64,000 nt of DNA from an uncultured Clostridia bacterium (GCA_947365965.1 CANAZG010000003.1:1-64000); one strand, 5' to 3'. Counted from the stretch's first letter, positions 1 through 7,364 are shown. Notes: a model not told the origin generated them from the letters alone. Made by a program: numbers and translations.

Positions 1-48
1 GTCTCTCTTTCTCATTTATCCCCCTTCGCTGCCCCCGCCGGCACCCTT

Positions 49-62
49 GGGGGGGGGGGGGG
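49..62. repeat. G homopolymer tract (14 G)
   Basis: An uninterrupted run of about 14 G is followed by TATTTTTTT. No open reading frame crosses it convincingly. It may be a slippage-prone intergenic tract or a low-accuracy assembly spot close to the window edge. Confidence 0.7.
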
Positions 63-79
63 TATTTTTTTAATTTAGG

Positions 80-108
80 GGGCCTGCCGGGATGCATCCG
101 GCAGGCCC
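80..108. terminator. Hairpin terminator after the YgiT-type gene
   Basis: Inverted repeat GGGCCTGCCGG / CCGGCAGGCCC around a 7-base loop, followed on the plus strand by CTTTTT. It lies downstream of the minus-strand operon ending at 138 and could also end a plus-strand transcript from outside the window. Confidence 0.6.
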
Positions 109-137
109 GCTGCTTTTTCATATAAGACTCTCTTCGG

Positions 138-368
138 TCAGGCGCTGAGCTCCTGATAGTTAATCACAGACAGCTCGCTCATGGCGGCCTTGGCGGCCTG
201 GACATACTGCTCCAGCTGCTTTGCCACCGGGGCGGTATACATCACCTCGCCGCAGTCCGGGCAGACATAGGACGGGACGCGGCGCACAATCACAATACAG
301 CTATCCATGTCCACGATATGATTGGTCTTGCGCGGCTCCGCCTCGGCGGCACAACGACAGCATCTCAT
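138..368 (-). CDS. YgiT-type zinc finger protein, putative antitoxin
   Basis: This 76-residue protein has two CxxC pairs, CCRC near the N-terminus and CPDC around residue 37. That is the zinc-binding arrangement of YgiT/MqsA-type antitoxin N-termini, followed by a short helical tail. Unlike E. coli MqsA it has no C-terminal helix-turn-helix. The ATG overlaps the stop of the upstream DUF4258 gene (ATGA, 365-368), so the two are translationally coupled. By analogy with DUF4258/YgiT-finger pairs, it probably neutralises the upstream toxin-like protein. Toxicity itself is inferred, not visible in sequence. Confidence 0.75.
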   Translation of the reverse strand: MRCCRCAAEAEPRKTNHIVDMDSCIVIVRRVPSYVCPDCGEVMYTAPVAKQLEQYVQAAKAAMSELSVINYQELSA

Positions 369-700
369 TCCGCATCCTCCTTTTGACGCGTTCTGTAGTC
401 CGGCCCGAATTTCTCCCGGGTGGGATAGTACGCGGTAATCAAGTACAGACAGCCGCCGCCTACGGAACAGACAACGTGCAGCGGACGGTTTTCCAGAAGC
501 GCACAGAATATGAGACAGCTTGGAAAGGGATAATCGTCTGGATACTCCTCTATTATCTCCCCGTTCATGATGGCATATTCCACATCCGCAATCAATATCC
601 CGCGCTTTTCCAGGCGGAGCTGGCAGTGGCGCGTGATAATCTCATTCTCTGTGCCGCAGAGCCTGCGCGCCTCCTCAAAATCGAACACAGCGCCGGCCAC
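365..700 (-). CDS. DUF4258 domain protein, putative toxin
   Basis: A 111-residue protein with the DUF4258 pattern: a helical N-terminus carrying 'RHCQLRLEKRGI', then 'EYAIMNGEIIEEYPDDYPFPSCLI' and a C-terminal beta strand run 'LHVVCSVGGGCLYLITAYYP'. This fold is related to RelE/BrnT-like RNases, with His/Arg/Lys residues where those enzymes act. The start is GTG with GGGGAG five bases upstream. The gene begins two bases after the M18 peptidase stop and overlaps the zinc-finger gene by four bases, so all three form one transcript. The toxin-first, antitoxin-second order is the one seen in many DUF4258/YgiT pairs. Confidence 0.75.
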   Translation of the reverse strand: MAGAVFDFEEARRLCGTENEIITRHCQLRLEKRGILIADVEYAIMNGEIIEEYPDDYPFPSCLIFCALLENRPLHVVCSVGGGCLYLITAYYPTREKFGPDYRTRQKEDAE

Positions 701-702
701 GC

Positions 703-1983
703 TTACTCCCCCAGGAAAAACCTTCCCGCCTCCTCCCGGAACACGGACCCGTAGAACAGGGTCATCACCTGGATGAGGTACTGGGTGTCCTTCACCCCCG
801 TCGTCTCAAAGCAGGAGTGCATGGCCAGCTGGGGCAGGCCGATGTCCACTGTATTGAGGGACAGGTGGGAATTGGAGATGTTCCCCAGAGTGGACCCGCC
901 GGCCATATCCGAGCGGTTGGAGAACTGCTGCACCGGCACATCCGCCTTGCGGCACAGGGCCGTGAAGATGGCCTGGGACGCGCCGTCGGTGGCGTAGCGG
1001 ACGCCGTGCTTGATGACCGGGCCGCCGTTCATGGCGGGACGGTGGGTGGCGTCGGCGTACTCCGGGTGGTTGGGGTGGACCGCGTGGGCGTTGTCCGCCG
1101 ACACCAGGAAGCTGTGGGCCATGGCCTGGGCCCGGTTCTTGCCGAAGGCGGCGCAGACCCTATCCGCCACATCGGCCAGGAACGTGCCGTCCGCCCCCTG
1201 CTTGGTGAGGCTGCCCACCTCCTCGTTGTCCAGCAGCGCAAACACCGGCACGCTGGCCGCCTCTTTCGCCTCCATAAAGCCCCGGAAGCAGCCATAGGCG
1301 CACTGGAGGTCATCCAGCATGGGCGCGGACACAAACTGGTCCTCCGCCCCCCACACAAGGCCCTTCTCCCGCAGGCAGAGGAACAGGTCCGTGCCCAGGA
1401 TGTCCCCGGCCTCGCAGCCCGCCGCCTGGGCCACAATGGCCCGGAAGCTGCCCTTCTCCAGCCCCAGCCCCATGAGGGGGACCATGTCGGTTTTGGGGTC
1501 ATACTTGAAGCCGTCGTTGATATTCCGGTTCATGTGGATGGCCACGTTGGGGATCATCAGCAGGTCCCGATCCACGTACACCAGCCGGGTCTCCACCCCG
1601 TCCGCGGTCTGCACCAGCACCCGGCCCGCCACGGTCAGAGGCCGGTCCATCCAGGGCGCGCACAGCATCCCGCCGTACTTCTCCACGTTCAGCCGCAGGT
1701 AGTTCTCCGGCCCGGTCAGCTCCGCGTTCTCCTTCACCCGCAGGCAGGGCGCGTCGGAGTGGCTGGCGGAGATCATAAAGCCGGAGAAGTCCCCGCCGGG
1801 GATCCGGAACGCTGTCAGGGCGGAGCCATTGCGGGTGACGTAGTACTTCCCGCCCGGGGCCAGCGCCCAGTCCCTGCCCTCATAGAGCTGGGTATAGCCG
1901 TTCTGCTCCAGCTCCTGGGCGAGGTTGGCCACAGCGTGGTAGCGGCTGGGGCTACGGGACAGGAAATCCAGTAGTTCGGTCAT
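703..1983 (-). CDS. M18 family aminopeptidase
   Basis: This 426-residue cytosolic metallopeptidase is expected to remove N-terminal (often acidic) residues from peptides with two metal ions. Diagnostic segments are 'ISASHSDAP' (metal His/Asp), 'LDNEEVGS' (catalytic Glu pair), 'SADNAHAVHPNH' and the closing 'TTGVKDTQYLIQ'. Length is normal for the DAP/ApeB family. The ORF track starts at a TTG (1989). I chose the ATG two codons downstream because GGAGGAG lies seven bases before it. It is the first gene of a unit with the toxin-antitoxin-like pair, an unusual pairing of a housekeeping gene with an accessory one. Confidence 0.92.
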   Translation of the reverse strand: MTELLDFLSRSPSRYHAVANLAQELEQNGYTQLYEGRDWALAPGGKYYVTRNGSALTAFRIPGGDFSGFMISASHSDAPCLRVKENAELTGPENYLRLNVEKYGGMLCAPWMDRPLTVAGRVLVQTADGVETRLVYVDRDLLMIPNVAIHMNRNINDGFKYDPKTDMVPLMGLGLEKGSFRAIVAQAAGCEAGDILGTDLFLCLREKGLVWGAEDQFVSAPMLDDLQCAYGCFRGFMEAKEAASVPVFALLDNEEVGSLTKQGADGTFLADVADRVCAAFGKNRAQAMAHSFLVSADNAHAVHPNHPEYADATHRPAMNGGPVIKHGVRYATDGASQAIFTALCRKADVPVQQFSNRSDMAGGSTLGNISNSHLSLNTVDIGLPQLAMHSCFETTGVKDTQYLIQVMTLFYGSVFREEAGRFFLGE

Positions 1984-2059
1984 TGTCAATCTCCTCCATT
2001 TTGTACTGATTCTTTCAAAAAACTTTACAGGCTCTTATTCCGACTACAAACATTTTTTG

Positions 2060-2788
2060 TCAATAAAACCACACAAAGGCGTGGTGAACGGGCTTCTCCC
2101 CGCCGCTCTGGATCTCCACCTGGTGCTTCCCATCCTCTGTGAGGGCGTACAGGCACCGGATGGTCGTGCCCTCCAGGATCTGCCGGCGGAAGACCACCTC
2201 CACCGTATTGGGCAGGCGGTCAAACACCTCCCGGGGCAGGGCCTCCAGGGCGTAGTCCAGATAGTGGATATTGTTGACATGGCGGTTGGCGTCCATGTCC
2301 CGCCGCCCGGCCAGGGTGGAGAAGGCCGCAGGGGTGTCCGGCGGGGTGACGCCGTTGGAGAGCAGGGGCGCGTCAAATACGCTCCGCTCCTCCACGTCGT
2401 AGGCCTCCCGGACCGCCTCAGTGACCCGGGTGAGCCGGCCGGTTCCGGCGTTCACCAGGACCCACTTGGAAGCGCCCCGGGCGATCAGCTCCTCCCCGTG
2501 CCAGACCAGAAAGTCCCGCTCTGAGAAGAAGCCGTCCAGGGTCCGGGGCCAGGTCTCCGCCCGCACATGGGCCCGCCAGGGGGGACGGGCGGCGAGCTCC
2601 GCCCGCCAGCCGGAGAGGATCCAGCATACGCCGGTGCGGGGCAGGTCCTTGGGGCCGAACCCCCGCTCGTCAGAGGCAATGGCGGCGGCCTCCTGGAGGA
2701 TGCGCAGCAGGCCCCGGTGGTTCAGCCGGTGGTCCATTCCCACGTCGGGGTAGGTGATATCAGTTTCGTAAATATATGGCGTATCCAT
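2060..2788 (-). CDS. Acyl-ACP thioesterase
   Basis: A 242-residue double-hotdog thioesterase of the FatA/acyl-ACP type, which releases fatty acids from acyl carrier protein. Supporting segments are 'YETDITYPDVGMDHRLNHRGLLRILQEAA' at the N-terminus and the second-half signature 'AGRRDMDANRHVNNIHYLDYALEALP', whose Asn-His pair matches the family active site. The possible ATG at 2812 is ruled out because it lies inside the -10 box of a strong promoter (2811-2816). Translation therefore starts at 2791 or 2788, after a very short leader with AAGGA. It is transcribed alone, from just downstream of thrC. Confidence 0.88.
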   Translation of the reverse strand: MDTPYIYETDITYPDVGMDHRLNHRGLLRILQEAAAIASDERGFGPKDLPRTGVCWILSGWRAELAARPPWRAHVRAETWPRTLDGFFSERDFLVWHGEELIARGASKWVLVNAGTGRLTRVTEAVREAYDVEERSVFDAPLLSNGVTPPDTPAAFSTLAGRRDMDANRHVNNIHYLDYALEALPREVFDRLPNTVEVVFRRQILEGTTIRCLYALTEDGKHQVEIQSGGEKPVHHAFVWFY

Positions 2789-2810
2789 CATTCCTTCTTT
2801 GGTTTTCTCC

Positions 2811-2839
2811 ATTGTACTACCAAACGTTGGGAATGTCAA
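2811..2839 (-). promoter_or_regulatory. Sigma-A promoter of the thioesterase gene
   Basis: On the minus strand TTGACA is followed by a 17-base spacer and TACAAT. It sits in the 3' flank of thrC. The -10 box overlaps the first possible ATG of the thioesterase, so it decides the start codon. Confidence 0.8.
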
Positions 2840-2851
2840 AGGGGGAAAGGC

Positions 2852-4090
2852 CTACGCCCGGATCCCCGCCTGCCGGAAGGCCTCCTCCAGCCGGGCCATA
2901 TCGCTGGGGATGGAGATGGGCTCGCCGCAGGCCGCGATAGCGTTGGCCACGTCCTTGAGCCCGTTGCCGGTGACCACGCTGACCACGGTGGCCTCCGGGG
3001 GGATCCTGCCCGCCTCGCAGAGCTTTTTCAGCCCCGCCGTACCCGTCACGCCCGCCGGTTCGCCGAACACCCCGCACCGGCGGCCCAGAAGCTTCTGCGC
3101 CGCCATGATCTCCTGATCGGACACGTTCACCGTCAGGCCCTTGGACTCACGGATGGCCATGAGGGCCTTGTCCGCGTTCCGGGGCACGCCCACGGCGATG
3201 GAATCGGCCAGGGTGTTCTCCTCCATGGGACGCCAAGCCTCCCCGGTCTCAATGGCCCGGTTCAGGGGGCAGCAGCCCTCCGCCTGGGCGGAGATCAGAC
3301 GGGGCAGGCGGTCGATGAACCCGATGGCGTGGAGGTCCTTGAGACCCTTCCAGAGTCCGGCGATGGTACAGCCGTCTCCCACGGAGATGGCGATATAGTC
3401 CGGCACGGTCCAGCCCAGCTGCTCCATGATCTCCAGGCCCACGGTCTTTTTGCCCTCGGAGAGGTAGGGGTTGATGGCGGCGTTGCGGTTATACCAGCCC
3501 CACTTCTCAATGGCGGCCTTGCTCAGCTCGAAGGTATCCTCGTAGCTGCCCTGGACCGACACCACGGTGGCCCCGAAGGTCATCAGCTGGGCCACCTTGC
3601 CCTTGGGGGCGCGGCTGGGGACAAAGATGTACGTACTCAGCCCTGCCGCCGCCGCGTTTCCCGCCAGGGAGGAGGCGGCGTTGCCGGTGGAGGAGCAGGC
3701 GATCACCTGGGCTCCCGCCTCCCGGGCCTTGGCCACGGCCATGGCGCTGGCCCGGTCCTTCAGGGAGGCGGTGGGGTTGATGCCGTCGTCCTTGATATAG
3801 AGCCTGGCGACACCCAGCTCACGGGCCAGGGCGTCCGCCTCATAGAGGGGGCTGCCGCCCACCCGCAGAGGGGGCAGGGGGGTGTCCGTCTCCACAGGCA
3901 GCAGCTCGCGGAACCGCCACATGGTGTTGTCCCGGCGCTGGGCCAGCGCGTCCTTGGTGAGGACGGAGCGAATGTAGTCATAGTCGTAGATGATGTCCAG
4001 AATGCCGCCGCAGGCGCAGTTGGTCAGATCGGGCGCGGCGGCGTAAATCTTCCCGCATTTCACGCATTTCGCGTGCTTCACGTTTTTCAT
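2852..4090 (-). CDS. thrC: Threonine synthase
   Basis: This 412-residue PLP enzyme of fold type II should convert O-phosphohomoserine to threonine. The N-terminus carries a Cys4 rubredoxin-like knuckle (C9, C12, C25, C27). The PLP lysine is in 'NPTASLKDRAS', and the phosphate-binding loop is 'CSSTGNAASSLAG'. Length suits class II bacterial enzymes. No other threonine-pathway gene is adjacent, and it sits beside the PLP/ygeY catabolic locus. A related substrate (a 2-amino-3-phosphono acid or diaminopropionate-like compound) is therefore conceivable, but threonine synthase is the simplest call. The start ATG has AAGGAGCGCCGCC upstream. Confidence 0.82.
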   Translation of the reverse strand: MKNVKHAKCVKCGKIYAAAPDLTNCACGGILDIIYDYDYIRSVLTKDALAQRRDNTMWRFRELLPVETDTPLPPLRVGGSPLYEADALARELGVARLYIKDDGINPTASLKDRASAMAVAKAREAGAQVIACSSTGNAASSLAGNAAAAGLSTYIFVPSRAPKGKVAQLMTFGATVVSVQGSYEDTFELSKAAIEKWGWYNRNAAINPYLSEGKKTVGLEIMEQLGWTVPDYIAISVGDGCTIAGLWKGLKDLHAIGFIDRLPRLISAQAEGCCPLNRAIETGEAWRPMEENTLADSIAVGVPRNADKALMAIRESKGLTVNVSDQEIMAAQKLLGRRCGVFGEPAGVTGTAGLKKLCEAGRIPPEATVVSVVTGNGLKDVANAIAACGEPISIPSDMARLEEAFRQAGIRA

Positions 4091-4114
4091 GGCGGCGCTC
4101 CTTGTTTAGTAGTC

Positions 4115-4160
4115 ATTCTTTTTTCTTGAAAGAAAAAAGAATCAAAAAAGAACTTTAGAG
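4115..4160. repeat. T/A-rich interspersed hairpin repeat, copy A
   Basis: A palindrome with arms ATTCTTTTTTCTT / AAGAAAAAAGAAT is followed by CAAAAAAGAACTTTAGAG. It is one of at least six copies in the window (see 7466, 8961, 47413 and 47529-47609), all intergenic. This copy lies just upstream of thrC. Confidence 0.75.
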
Positions 4161-4192
4161 AGGGTGTTCTGCTGGAAATCCTCCGAAAGCGG

Positions 4193-4369
4193 TCATTCCT
4201 CGTCTTCCCGAAGATTTTCTAATGCGACACGGACCGCCTCAATGACAAATGCTGAAAAATTACAGTTCGTGCCGCGAATTGCTTCCTCAACATCTGCGAT
4301 GACATCGTCAGGAAAACGAATGGTTTTATTTGTCGTTGTATAAACCGTGGGTATTTTGAATTTTCGCAT
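4193..4369 (-). CDS. Ribbon-helix-helix-like small protein, paralogue 1
   Basis: A 58-residue basic/acidic protein beginning MRKFKIP. The core 'TIRFPDDVIADVEEAI' then 'NFSAFVIEAVRVALENL' has the strand-helix-helix spacing of ribbon-helix-helix DNA-binding or antitoxin proteins. The ATG at 4369 is preferred over the track start because GAGGTG lies four bases upstream. A close paralogue lies 78 bases away in the same orientation (4448-4624), and the pair ends in the identical 'RVALENLREDE'. Function is unknown; an orphan antitoxin-like repressor is one possibility. Confidence 0.6.
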   Translation of the reverse strand: MRKFKIPTVYTTTNKTIRFPDDVIADVEEAIRGTNCNFSAFVIEAVRVALENLREDEE

Positions 4370-4388
4370 ATTGCACCTCGTCATATAA

Positions 4389-4446
4389 GTAGGGGCGGCG
4401 GCGCGGAGGGTTTCGTAACATGCGGGCGAGCAATGCTCGCCCCTAC
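4389..4446. repeat. MITE-like mini-repeat with terminal inverted repeats
   Basis: A 58-bp segment bounded by GTAGGGGCG and CGCCCCTAC, containing the near-perfect palindrome GGGCGAGCAATGCTCGCCC. It lies exactly between the two ribbon-helix-helix paralogues. A degraded relative is at 32299-32360. No transposase is present. Confidence 0.6.
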
Positions 4447-4447
4447 A

Positions 4448-4624
4448 TTATGGTTCGTCTTCCCGAAGATTTTCTAATGCGACACGTGTTGCCTCTACCA
4501 CAAAGGCAGTAAAGGTACAATCCTTGCCCTGTATTGCTTTCTCAACATCCTCAATAATGTCATTGGGAAAACGAATACTTTTACTTGTTGTCGGTGGGAT
4601 TTTAGGAATTTTGAATTTAGCCAT
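4448..4624 (-). CDS. Ribbon-helix-helix-like small protein, paralogue 2
   Basis: A 58-residue protein starting MAKFKIP with GAGGTG four bases before the ATG. It carries 'SIRFPNDIIEDVEKAI' and 'TFTAFVVEATRVALENL', matching paralogue 1 over its full length at roughly two residues in three. The 3' ends are nearly identical in DNA as well, which implies a fairly recent duplication or gene conversion. It is the upstream member of the pair. No toxin-like partner is visible, so it is annotated only by fold resemblance. Confidence 0.6.
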   Translation of the reverse strand: MAKFKIPKIPPTTSKSIRFPNDIIEDVEKAIQGKDCTFTAFVVEATRVALENLREDEP

Positions 4625-4707
4625 ACTGCACCTCGTCACACATAGTATATGACGATTGTATTACAGCATTTATCCCTACTTAGAATTACATTTGAGCTTC
4701 ATTTATA

Positions 4708-4736
4708 TCGCACTCACAACTCGATGGTGATATAAT
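4708..4736 (+). promoter_or_regulatory. Probable promoter of the 53-residue protein
   Basis: A perfect TATAAT at 4731-4736 lies in an AT-rich gap 20 bases before the ribosome site of the small gene at 4757. The matching -35 (TCGCAC) is poor, so recognition may depend on the -10 region or an activator. Confidence 0.5.
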
Positions 4737-4756
4737 AGTAAACGAGGTGATGAAAT

Positions 4757-4918
4757 ATGGATAACTTCCCCAAATACTACACGCGATTATTCAATGGCAT
4801 AACAGACGCGCTGGAGGCGCTGGGGGAGCAAAACTATGTCAAAGCCCAGGATCTTCTCATCCGAGCCCAGCAGGACGCGGAGGAGATGTACCTGGAGGAC
4901 GAGGATGAAGAGGAATAG
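4757..4918 (+). CDS. Small acidic-tailed protein (53 residues)
   Basis: This ORF is too short for the supplied track. It runs from ATG (with GAGGTG upstream) to TAG and encodes a protein starting MDNFPKYYTRLF and ending in a Glu/Asp-rich tail. The middle is an amphipathic helix, 'ALEALGEQNYVKAQDLLIRAQQDAEEMYL'. Codon use, ribosome site, TATAAT box and following terminator support a real gene. The helical repeat-like core suggests a protein-binding helical hairpin. Similar tiny proteins occur in clostridial chromosomes and prophages, but I assign no function. Confidence 0.6.
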   Translation: MDNFPKYYTRLFNGITDALEALGEQNYVKAQDLLIRAQQDAEEMYLEDEDEEE

Positions 4919-4923
4919 AAGAA

Positions 4924-4950
4924 AAGGGCGGGGCCAGCGGTCCCGCCCTT
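4924..4950. terminator. Bidirectional terminator between two small genes
   Basis: Inverted repeat AAGGGCGGG / CCCGCCCTT with a 9-base loop, between the convergent small genes ending at 4918 and 4957. A-rich and T-rich flanks fit termination in both directions. Confidence 0.65.
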
Positions 4951-4956
4951 GTTGAT

Positions 4957-5103
4957 TCAGTCCTCCAGCGTGGTTTGCAGATCCGCCAGCAGCTCCCGCA
5001 TCTGCTCCTTGGCCCGCTCCGGATCCTTCTCCTCAATCGCGCTCTTGATCCGCGCAATCAGCATACGAAGAAGGGCGTTGAATTGCTTGTCAGTCTGTCC
5101 CAT
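4957..5103 (-). CDS. Small helical protein (48 residues)
   Basis: Not in the ORF track because it is short. Read on the minus strand from ATG at 5103 with AAAGGAG seven bases upstream, it begins MGQTDKQFNALLRML and continues 'ARIKSAIEEKDPERAKEQMRELLADL', ending at a TGA. It is almost entirely predicted helix. It lies 30 bases after the PLP enzyme stop in the same direction, so it may be the last gene of that operon. The function is unknown; the same 'TDKQFNALL' style of opening occurs in small clostridial proteins. Confidence 0.6.
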   Translation of the reverse strand: MGQTDKQFNALLRMLIARIKSAIEEKDPERAKEQMRELLADLQTTLED

Positions 5104-5133
5104 AGTACGCTCCTTTCATTATTCAGCCTGCGC

Positions 5134-6615
5134 TTACAGATTCTTCAGCAGGCCCGTAGCCTCGTTGAACTCGTTGATGAGCGCATCCAGCTCAGCGGCC
5201 TGGGCGTGGACCGCGTCCCAGGTGTTCTCCGTGTCGTACCACAGCGCGTTCAGGTCCTTCACGTCCCGGGCCTGCTGCTCCACCCAAGTGTAGTACTTGA
5301 GGTTGTGTACCCGCTTGCGGTCCGTGTAGGAGAGCTCCAGCATGCTGTCCGTCTTGAGCCCCAGCATGTGCAGGTGGTGGTCCAGGGCCGCCTCGTGGAC
5401 GCTGTACGCGCCGTGCATCTCGTCCAGCTCCGTGATCCGGCTCCGGTACATGTCCGCGCTGTCGGTGAGCACCGTGCCCACCACGTCGTGCTCCGTGAGC
5501 TCGTAGTATTTCGCCATCTTGATGCAGCAGAGCACGTTGGCAATGCCGCTGATGCCCAGCCAGCGCAGCTTCTCAATGAGCGCGGCCTCCAGGCCCAGCT
5601 CCTCTTTGAGGTACTTCTCGCCGTCGGGGGTGTTGAACAGGCGCAGGAGCCGCTGGCTGTCCTCATCGTCAATGGCAATGGCCATGTCGGTGTTCTTCAC
5701 GTTGTGGATCCAGGGGATGTGCTTGTCTCCGATGCCCTCGATGCGGTGGCCGCCGAAGCCGTTGTCCAGGATGGTGGGGCACTGGAGGGCCTCGCCTACG
5801 GCCAGCTTGAGGCGGGGATAGCGCTCCTTGAGGAGATCGCCGGCGCTCATGGTGCCCGCAGAGCCGGAGGTAAAGCAGGCCCCGGCAAAGCGGTCCCCGG
5901 GCCGCTTCACAGCCTCAAAGAGGTCCGCCAGGGCGCGGCCGGTGACGTTGTAGTGCCACAGGGGGTTGCCCATCTCCTCGAATTGGTTGAAGATCATGTA
6001 CTGGGGGTCCTGCTTGAGCTCCCAGGTCTTGTCGAAGATCTCCTTCACGTTGCTCTCGCACCCCGGGGTGGCGATGACCTCGCCGGCAATGGATTTGAGC
6101 CAGCTGAACCGCTCCTGGCTCATCTCCGCAGGGAGGATGGCCACGCTCTCGCAGGCCAGGAGCTTGGAGTTGAACGCGCCGCCCCGGCAGTAGTTGCCCG
6201 TGGAGGGCCACACGGCCTTGTGCCAGGAGGCGTCAAACTGTCCGGTGACCAGCCGGGGGGCCAGACAGCCGAAGGACGCGCCCACCTTGTGGCACCCGGT
6301 GGGGAACCACTTGCCCGCCATGGCGATGATCCGGCAGGGCACGCCGGAGAGACTGCTGGGGATCTCCACGTAGTTGGGCGTATCCTGGAAGAGGCCGCCG
6401 GACTCCTTGGCCTCGTTCTTCCAGGTGATGCGGAAGAGGTTCAGGGGGTTCACGTCCCACAGGCCCACGCCCTTCAGCTTCTCCTGAATGGGGGCGGGGA
6501 TGGTCTTCGGATTCTGCATCTGGGCGATGGTGGGGATGATGACCCCATTGTCCTTGGCCTTGGCCACGTTCTTGGCCAGAATTTCCCTGTTGATGGTGAG
6601 ATCAATCTTGCTCAT
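5134..6615 (-). CDS. PLP-dependent fold-type II enzyme (cysteine synthase/lyase-like)
   Basis: A 493-residue protein. 'MAGKWFPTGCHKVGASFG' contains the likely PLP lysine in GCHKVGA; a downstream 'FTSGSAGTMSAGDLL' resembles the cofactor phosphate loop. The family is usually named 'pyridoxal-phosphate-dependent protein subunit beta' and has no firmly established substrate that I know of. It is longer than cysteine synthases or diaminopropionate lyases. It overlaps the YheO-type regulator by 14 bases and is divergent from ygeY-ygeW-carbamate kinase. This suggests it acts on an amino acid made or used by that pathway, possibly a 2,3-diaminopropionate or ureido-amino acid derivative. The substrate is inference only. 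Confidence 0.75.
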   Translation of the reverse strand: MSKIDLTINREILAKNVAKAKDNGVIIPTIAQMQNPKTIPAPIQEKLKGVGLWDVNPLNLFRITWKNEAKESGGLFQDTPNYVEIPSSLSGVPCRIIAMAGKWFPTGCHKVGASFGCLAPRLVTGQFDASWHKAVWPSTGNYCRGGAFNSKLLACESVAILPAEMSQERFSWLKSIAGEVIATPGCESNVKEIFDKTWELKQDPQYMIFNQFEEMGNPLWHYNVTGRALADLFEAVKRPGDRFAGACFTSGSAGTMSAGDLLKERYPRLKLAVGEALQCPTILDNGFGGHRIEGIGDKHIPWIHNVKNTDMAIAIDDEDSQRLLRLFNTPDGEKYLKEELGLEAALIEKLRWLGISGIANVLCCIKMAKYYELTEHDVVGTVLTDSADMYRSRITELDEMHGAYSVHEAALDHHLHMLGLKTDSMLELSYTDRKRVHNLKYYTWVEQQARDVKDLNALWYDTENTWDAVHAQAAELDALINEFNEATGLLKNL

Positions 6616-7258
6616 GACGCTTTTCCTCCTGTTTTAGATCAATGTAAGAATACAGCGTGTATTTGGAGATACCGAAGTACTTGGCCACCTTGTCGCCGCT
6701 CTTGGTGACCAGAAACGCCCCGTGCTGGCTGAGGAACTGGATGGCCCGGACCTTGTCGTCCTTGTTCATGAGGGCCACCGGCTTGCCCACCAGGGCCACG
6801 CTCTGCTCAATGAGGCCGTCCAGCAGGTCGTTTACGTTGACCACGGCGATATTCTCCTCCCGCTGGCCGCAGGGGGCGCAGGTGATGGCGGATACGGCCT
6901 GCTCCACCATCATGAGGGCGGAGATGTCGAAGTTGATGGACAGGATGCCGGACACCGCCCCGCCGGGGGAGCGGACGTAGACGGTGGAGGATTTGAGGAC
7001 CTTGCCGTCGTCGGTGCGGCAGAGGTAGCCCAGGCAGTCCTGGGGGTCCTCGTTGCGGCCCATGATCTGCTCCAGGACCACGTTGGAGGGGCCGTCCCCC
7101 ACGCGCCGGCCGGTGACGTGACCGTTTTCAATGTGTACGATGGAGTGGGCCGGGTCCTGGCTCTCCAGGTCGTGGACCACCACCTCGCAGTTGGGGCCGA
7201 ACTGGGCGGCCAGGGCGGCCGCCACCTGCTTGAGTACGGACAGCTGATGGGGTTCCAA
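6602..7258 (-). CDS. YheO-type PAS/helix-turn-helix transcriptional regulator
   Basis: This 218-residue protein starts with a YheO-like PAS sensor domain ('LAAQFGPNCEVVVHDL...HSIVHIENGHVTGR...GGAVSGILSINFD', residues about 10-120). It ends with a DauR-type HTH ('DKVRAIQFLSQHGAFLVTKSGDKVAKYFGISKYTLYSYID'). Such proteins sense small metabolites and control nearby catabolic genes. Translation appears to start at TTG 7258, as no better in-frame start exists; GGGAGG lies 11 bases upstream. It is followed with overlap by the PLP enzyme. The divergent control region carries paired repeats that are its likely operator. Confidence 0.85.
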   Translation of the reverse strand: MEPHQLSVLKQVAAALAAQFGPNCEVVVHDLESQDPAHSIVHIENGHVTGRRVGDGPSNVVLEQIMGRNEDPQDCLGYLCRTDDGKVLKSSTVYVRSPGGAVSGILSINFDISALMMVEQAVSAITCAPCGQREENIAVVNVNDLLDGLIEQSVALVGKPVALMNKDDKVRAIQFLSQHGAFLVTKSGDKVAKYFGISKYTLYSYIDLKQEEKRHEQD

Positions 7259-7333
7259 AACGGTATCGACCTCCCTCTCCCCGGGCTGACCCTGGGGGTG
7301 AATTTCCGCGGGTCCGGATGTGCTTCTAGGTCC

Positions 7334-7362
7334 ATCATACCAGTATTGACAGGAGAATGCAA
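7334..7362 (-). promoter_or_regulatory. Promoter of the regulator/PLP operon
   Basis: On the minus strand TTGCAT, a 17-base spacer and TATGAT. The -35 box is only two bases from the first copy of the 16-base direct repeat. Confidence 0.7.
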
Positions 7363-7364
7363 TG

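Noticed and set aside
2567-4129. 520-residue plus-strand ORF
   Set aside because: Shadow of thioesterase and threonine synthase.
4757-5103. Prophage remnant
   Set aside because: The small proteins resemble ones sometimes seen in phage regions, but there is no integrase, att site or structural gene nearby.
4975-6708. 577-residue plus-strand ORF
   Set aside because: Shadow of the PLP enzyme.
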